From the NCBI GenBank assembly GCA_003565575.1, contig PXBV01000347.1, positions 1 to 7,971 of the forward strand: a stretch of DNA of 7,971 nt. The letters are read 5' to 3'. The notes below the pieces were generated by a model. That model was not told the origin of the DNA and ran no database searches. It saw only the letters and a program-made list of their open reading frames with translations. Shown piece by piece: positions 4,710-7,971 of the stretch. Each line of letters starts with the position of its first letter. Within the stretch, counting starts at the first letter, position 1. Source of the stretch: Psychroflexus sp. (GTDB taxonomy: Bacteria > Bacteroidota > Bacteroidia > Flavobacteriales > Flavobacteriaceae). Both the position numbers and the translations under genes were made by a program.

Positions 4710-7526
4710 ATGTTAGACTTTAAAATTATGAATGTATTGTATTTTAAAAAGACGTGTCTATTTATTCTATTCATAGGTTGGAGTACATCAAATTATGCCC
4801 AAAAAAAGATTTTAGATCATTCCGATTATGAGCTTTGGAACACCATCCAAAGTCCAGTGATTTCTGGGGATGGTGAATATGTTATGTATAGCCTAGAACA
4901 AGGTGAAAAAGACCAATTTTTAAAGCTTAAAACCAAAAAAGCTAAAGAGGTTTTTGAACACGAGCGAGCAGAGCGCGGACAATTTACCTACGATTCTCAA
5001 TTTGCTATTTTCAAAATTACGGCTTGGAAAGACAGCATTACGGAGCTAAAACGACAGAAAATCAAAAAAGAGGACATGCCCAAAGACAGTTTGGGTATTT
5101 TCAACTTGAACACTAAGGCTATAGTCAAGTTAGCCCATATTCAGTCGTATAAAATTCCGCAGAAATGGGCAGGCTATGTGGCCTATACTGTGGATGTAAA
5201 ATCACCTAAAGCTGCTAAAACCGCTGAGAACGATTCAGCAGAAACCAAAAAAGCCAAAAAATCTAGCAAAAAAAATGGATATCCCATGGTTCTAAGAAAT
5301 TTGGAAACTTCCACAGAAGACACTATTCCTTATGTAACCAATTTCTTTTTTGCAAAAGAGGCAGAAGTTTTGATGTACACCACCACGGGTGATGAAGAAA
5401 ATTTGAAGCCTGGAGTATATATTAAAGATTTAAATTCGCAAACCAATACATTGGTGCACAGCTCGCATGCCAAGACCAAATACCCAAAATTATCCTTAAG
5501 TGATTCTGGAAAACGTCTAGCTTTTGTAACCGATGCGGATACTACAAAAGCACAAATTCGCCCCAATGCATTATGGGTATGGGAATCTTCAATGTCTTCT
5601 GCAAAATCAATTGTCGATTCTGTAACAGCCCCAAAAGGGTATAAGATTTCAGCCGATGGCGATGTTCACTTTTCTGAAGACGAAACCAAACTTTATTTTG
5701 GATTGGCTATTCCTCCCATTGTCAAGGATACTACGCTCTTAGATGAAGAAATTGTAAATGTTGAAGTTTGGACATACGATGAGCCTCGCTTATATACTGT
5801 ACAAGAAATGCAGCTAGAAAATGACCAGAAACGCTCTTTTAAAACGGTTTACCATTGGGAGCAAGACGACATCGTCCAAATTGCTACAGAAGCCTACCCC
5901 GATGCTAAACTAGCCAAAGACGGCAATGCTACTTTTGCCGTAGTCACCAACTTAGAGCCCTACTATCTTGAAAGCCAATGGACAGGAAAACGTGCATTCG
6001 ATATGGCGGTAATCAACATAGAAACGGGAGAAGCTCGCGGACAATTTCAAAAAATGTTGGGAAGAATAAGCTTAAGCCCAGAAGGCAATTATGCCTACGG
6101 CTATCACCCTATGGATAGTACTTGGTTCACGTTGAATTTGAAAAGTCTTGCTTATACTGAGCTTACCAAAGATAAAGTTTTTTATGATGAACTCAACGAC
6201 AAACCCGATACCCCAAGTCCATACGGAATGGCTGGATGGACCCAAGGCGATGCCTCGCTCATCCTTTACGACCGATTTGACCTCTGGCAGTTTGACCCAG
6301 AAACAGGTGCCGCAAAAGCCTTAACTAATGGAAGACCTCATGAAATCCGCTACCGGTATCTTAAGCTTGACGAAGAGGAAGACGCCATAGACCCCGAGAC
6401 CAACTGGTTGCTTTCACAATTTGATGAAAACACCAAAGCCTCCGGTTATGCCGAGTTGGATTACAATACCAAAGCTGTAAAAACACGCTTGGAAGGGCCT
6501 TTCCAGTTTTCTTCACCTAAGAAAGCAAGGGAAAGCGACAATCTTATCTACACCAGACAATCCTTTGAGGAATTTCCAGATTTAAGACTCTCTACTTCTG
6601 ATTTTAAAAGAAGTACGAAGCTATCAGAAGCCAACCCACAACAAAAGGATTACAACTGGGGAACAGCAGAATTGGTAAAATGGACATCTCTAGATGGCAT
6701 TGAACTCACTGGAGTTCTGGTAAAACCAGAAGATTTTGACCCCAACCAAACCTATCCCATGTTGGTCAATTTTTATGAACGAAGTTCAGACAGGCTTCAC
6801 CGGCATAGAGCTCCAAAAGCAGAGCGCTCCACTATCAATTATAGCTTATACGCCAGTAAAGGCTATGTCATTTTCAATCCAGACATAGTTTACCGGATTG
6901 GTTATCCAGGAGAAAGCGCCTACAATGCTGTGCTTCCTGGCATCACATCTTTAATAGAAAAAGGCTTTGTCGACAAAGACAATATTGGTGTGCAAGGTCA
7001 CAGTTGGGGAGGCTACCAAATCGCAGATCTATTGACAAAGACCAACATCTTTAAAGCAGCTGAGTCTGGAGCGCCTGTTGTAAACATGATTAGTGCTTAC
7101 GGGGGCATTAGGTGGTGGACTGGACTGAGTAGACAATTTCAATACGAGCACACCCAAACCCGAATAGGAGGTACGCCATGGGATTACCCACAACGTTATG
7201 TAGATAACTCTCCAATTTTCAATTTAGATAAAATCAATACGCCTGTGCTCATTATGCACAACTATGCTGACGGCCACGTGCCATGGTACCAAGGCATCGA
7301 ATTTTTCACAGGCTTACGTCGCTTAGGAAAACCCGCATGGATGCTCAATTACAACGATGAGCCGCACTGGCCTTTGAAAACGCAAAACCGCAAGGATTTC
7401 AGCATCCGTATGGCACAGTTTTTCGATTATTATTTAATGGACGCCCCACAACCCAAATGGATGAAGTCCGGCGTGCCACCCATCCAAAAAGGAATTGACC
7501 AAGGATTAGAATTGATAGACGAGTAG
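4710..7526 (+). CDS. Exported S9 (prolyl oligopeptidase-type) serine peptidase
   Basis: The product is a secreted or periplasmic peptidase of the S9 family. A signal peptide ends near YAQ (residue 31). Residues 40-650 fit the beta-propeller of the family, with repeated strand-turn patterns such as ISGDGEYVMYS (51-61) and LSLSDSGKRLAFV (261-273). The alpha/beta hydrolase domain from about 655 carries the full triad: S765 in GHSWGG (763-768), D854 in YADGHVP (852-858) and H886 in DEPHW (883-887). A Lys/Ala/Ser-rich low-complexity insert lies at 164-189. The length of 938 is longer than classic prolyl oligopeptidases (about 700) and agrees with large propeller-containing flavobacterial S9 proteins. 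Translation may start at the ATG at 4710 or at the ATG at 4728; the second gives a more standard signal peptide (MNVLYFKK). It follows the CocE-like gene by 9 bases, implying an operon. The exact cleavage specificity is unknown. Confidence 0.88.
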   Translation: MLDFKIMNVLYFKKTCLFILFIGWSTSNYAQKKILDHSDYELWNTIQSPVISGDGEYVMYSLEQGEKDQFLKLKTKKAKEVFEHERAERGQFTYDSQFAIFKITAWKDSITELKRQKIKKEDMPKDSLGIFNLNTKAIVKLAHIQSYKIPQKWAGYVAYTVDVKSPKAAKTAENDSAETKKAKKSSKKNGYPMVLRNLETSTEDTIPYVTNFFFAKEAEVLMYTTTGDEENLKPGVYIKDLNSQTNTLVHSSHAKTKYPKLSLSDSGKRLAFVTDADTTKAQIRPNALWVWESSMSSAKSIVDSVTAPKGYKISADGDVHFSEDETKLYFGLAIPPIVKDTTLLDEEIVNVEVWTYDEPRLYTVQEMQLENDQKRSFKTVYHWEQDDIVQIATEAYPDAKLAKDGNATFAVVTNLEPYYLESQWTGKRAFDMAVINIETGEARGQFQKMLGRISLSPEGNYAYGYHPMDSTWFTLNLKSLAYTELTKDKVFYDELNDKPDTPSPYGMAGWTQGDASLILYDRFDLWQFDPETGAAKALTNGRPHEIRYRYLKLDEEEDAIDPETNWLLSQFDENTKASGYAELDYNTKAVKTRLEGPFQFSSPKKARESDNLIYTRQSFEEFPDLRLSTSDFKRSTKLSEANPQQKDYNWGTAELVKWTSLDGIELTGVLVKPEDFDPNQTYPMLVNFYERSSDRLHRHRAPKAERSTINYSLYASKGYVIFNPDIVYRIGYPGESAYNAVLPGITSLIEKGFVDKDNIGVQGHSWGGYQIADLLTKTNIFKAAESGAPVVNMISAYGGIRWWTGLSRQFQYEHTQTRIGGTPWDYPQRYVDNSPIFNLDKINTPVLIMHNYADGHVPWYQGIEFFTGLRRLGKPAWMLNYNDEPHWPLKTQNRKDFSIRMAQFFDYYLMDAPQPKWMKSGVPPIQKGIDQGLELIDE

Positions 7527-7593
7527 TGAGACACCTGGCAAGCGACGCTAGGATTGTTTCAAATCAGAACACATAGGATAGACTTACTTTTTT

Positions 7594-7710
7594 GGGCGTG
7601 ACCCCTCCCCAATGCTTTGGGTAGGGGTCGGGCTGCCCGCTACAATTCCTCAGCCCATCCCAAAGCCTTGGGGGATGGGCTTGCGGGATTTCCACTCGCA
7701 TCCCTCACGC
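7594..7710 (+). repeat. Structured palindromic intergenic element
   Basis: The element opens with GGGCGTGA (7594-7601) and closes with TCACGC (7705-7710), which pairs with GCGTGA (7596-7601). Inside are two long hairpins. The first spans 7600-7629: GACCCCT with AGGGGTC, one mismatch, then CCCAA with TTGGG and a short loop. The second spans 7652-7681: AGCCCATCCC with GGGATGGGCT. CCCGC (7636-7640) can pair with GCGGG (7683-7687) to enclose the second hairpin, giving a branched fold. It resembles, from memory, GC-rich palindromic elements that recur between genes in Bacteroidetes. No transposase is present. Being just downstream of the S9 gene, it could also limit read-through, though no T-run follows it. 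Confidence 0.65.
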
Positions 7711-7879
7711 AAGACTTTATGGTCTATATTTCTAATGTTTTAAAATTAAAATCTGGGTCAATAGCTATTAATGAATAGTGCTAATAACCGGAGTTTATCC
7801 AGTTCTATATTAAAATAAACGTGTATTTTTATGGGGATATAAGGAGTTATGCATCATTCAAATTGAAACTACAAACAAA

Positions 7880-7908
7880 TTAGAACTGATAAAATATCCT
7901 TATATTTG
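7880..7908 (+). promoter_or_regulatory. Promoter of the right-edge gene
   Basis: TATATTTG (7901-7908) fits the Bacteroidetes -7 consensus TAnnTTTG and lies 23 bases before the ATG at 7932. A TTA at 7880-7882, 18 bases upstream of it, is a near-match to the -33 TTG. Confidence 0.55.
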
Positions 7909-7931
7909 TAAGGTTTCAAAAAGCAAAAAAT

Positions 7932-7971
7932 ATGTATAACTCAATAGAAATTGACCGAAAAAGACTTACGA
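7932..7971 (+). CDS. Partial gene of unknown function, 5' end only
   Basis: An ATG at 7932 opens a frame that stays open to the window edge for 13 codons, reading MYNSIEIDRKRLT. A well-placed -7 motif 23 bases upstream and an A-rich stretch directly before the ATG support it as a true start. The N-terminus has no signal peptide, so unlike the other genes here it probably encodes a cytoplasmic protein. Too little is visible to assign a family. Confidence 0.5.
   Translation, partial: MYNSIEIDRKRLT

Larger units (their letters stand above)
7527..7931. other. Intergenic region with structured repeat and promoter
   Basis: No gene is supported here; the longest ATG-started frame I noticed (from 7771) is 15 codons. 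A GC-rich, strongly folding element occupies 7594-7710 and contrasts with AT-rich sequence on both sides. The 7711-7880 part shows only a short self-complementary AATAGCTATT (7760-7769). A promoter for the next gene sits at 7880-7908. Confidence 0.65.

Noticed and set aside
7594..7710. tRNA or classic intrinsic terminator
   Set aside because: The fold has no tRNA cloverleaf or anticodon arm geometry and is not followed by a T-run.

Overview
The window comes from a bacterium of the Bacteroidetes (Bacteroidota), most likely a flavobacterium. The supporting signs are low GC content, several -7 promoter motifs of the TAnnTTTG type, weak Shine-Dalgarno sequences, signal peptides ending near 'AQ', a C-terminal type IX secretion (T9SS) sorting domain, and protein families typical of that phylum. 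All four complete genes encode proteins with an N-terminal export signal, so this is a segment of secreted or cell-envelope functions.

Layout. Positions 1-317 are non-coding and hold a palindrome-rich stretch (53-240) and a good leftward promoter. A thioredoxin-fold TlpA-like lipid-free envelope protein follows at 318-1700 (+). Convergent to it at 1759-2280 (-) lies the most striking gene: a 173-residue protein made of a short hydrophobic leader, a domain aligning without gaps to eukaryotic ubiquitin (44 of 69 identical by my hand alignment), and a T9SS type A sorting domain. An AT-rich 536-bp intergenic region (2281-2816) separates it from a two-gene rightward unit with a 9-bp gap: a CocE/NonD-type serine hydrolase (2817-4700) and a prolyl-oligopeptidase-type S9 peptidase (4710-7526). 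Next comes a well-folded palindromic repeat-like element (7594-7710). At the right edge there is a promoter and the first 13 codons of a further gene (from 7932).

How the parts may work together. The two hydrolases look like an operon for exported peptide or ester hydrolysis. The thioredoxin-like protein is probably an envelope thiol-disulfide protein. The ubiquitin-like protein has no E1, E2, E3 or deubiquitinase partner in the window and cannot be conjugated in the usual way, because the terminal Gly-Gly is absent and the chain runs on into the sorting domain. The best reading is a secreted or surface-displayed ubiquitin mimic, probably of eukaryotic origin. It recalls the secreted ubiquitin homologue known from Bacteroides fragilis, but with a T9SS tail added. 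That origin and role are inferences.
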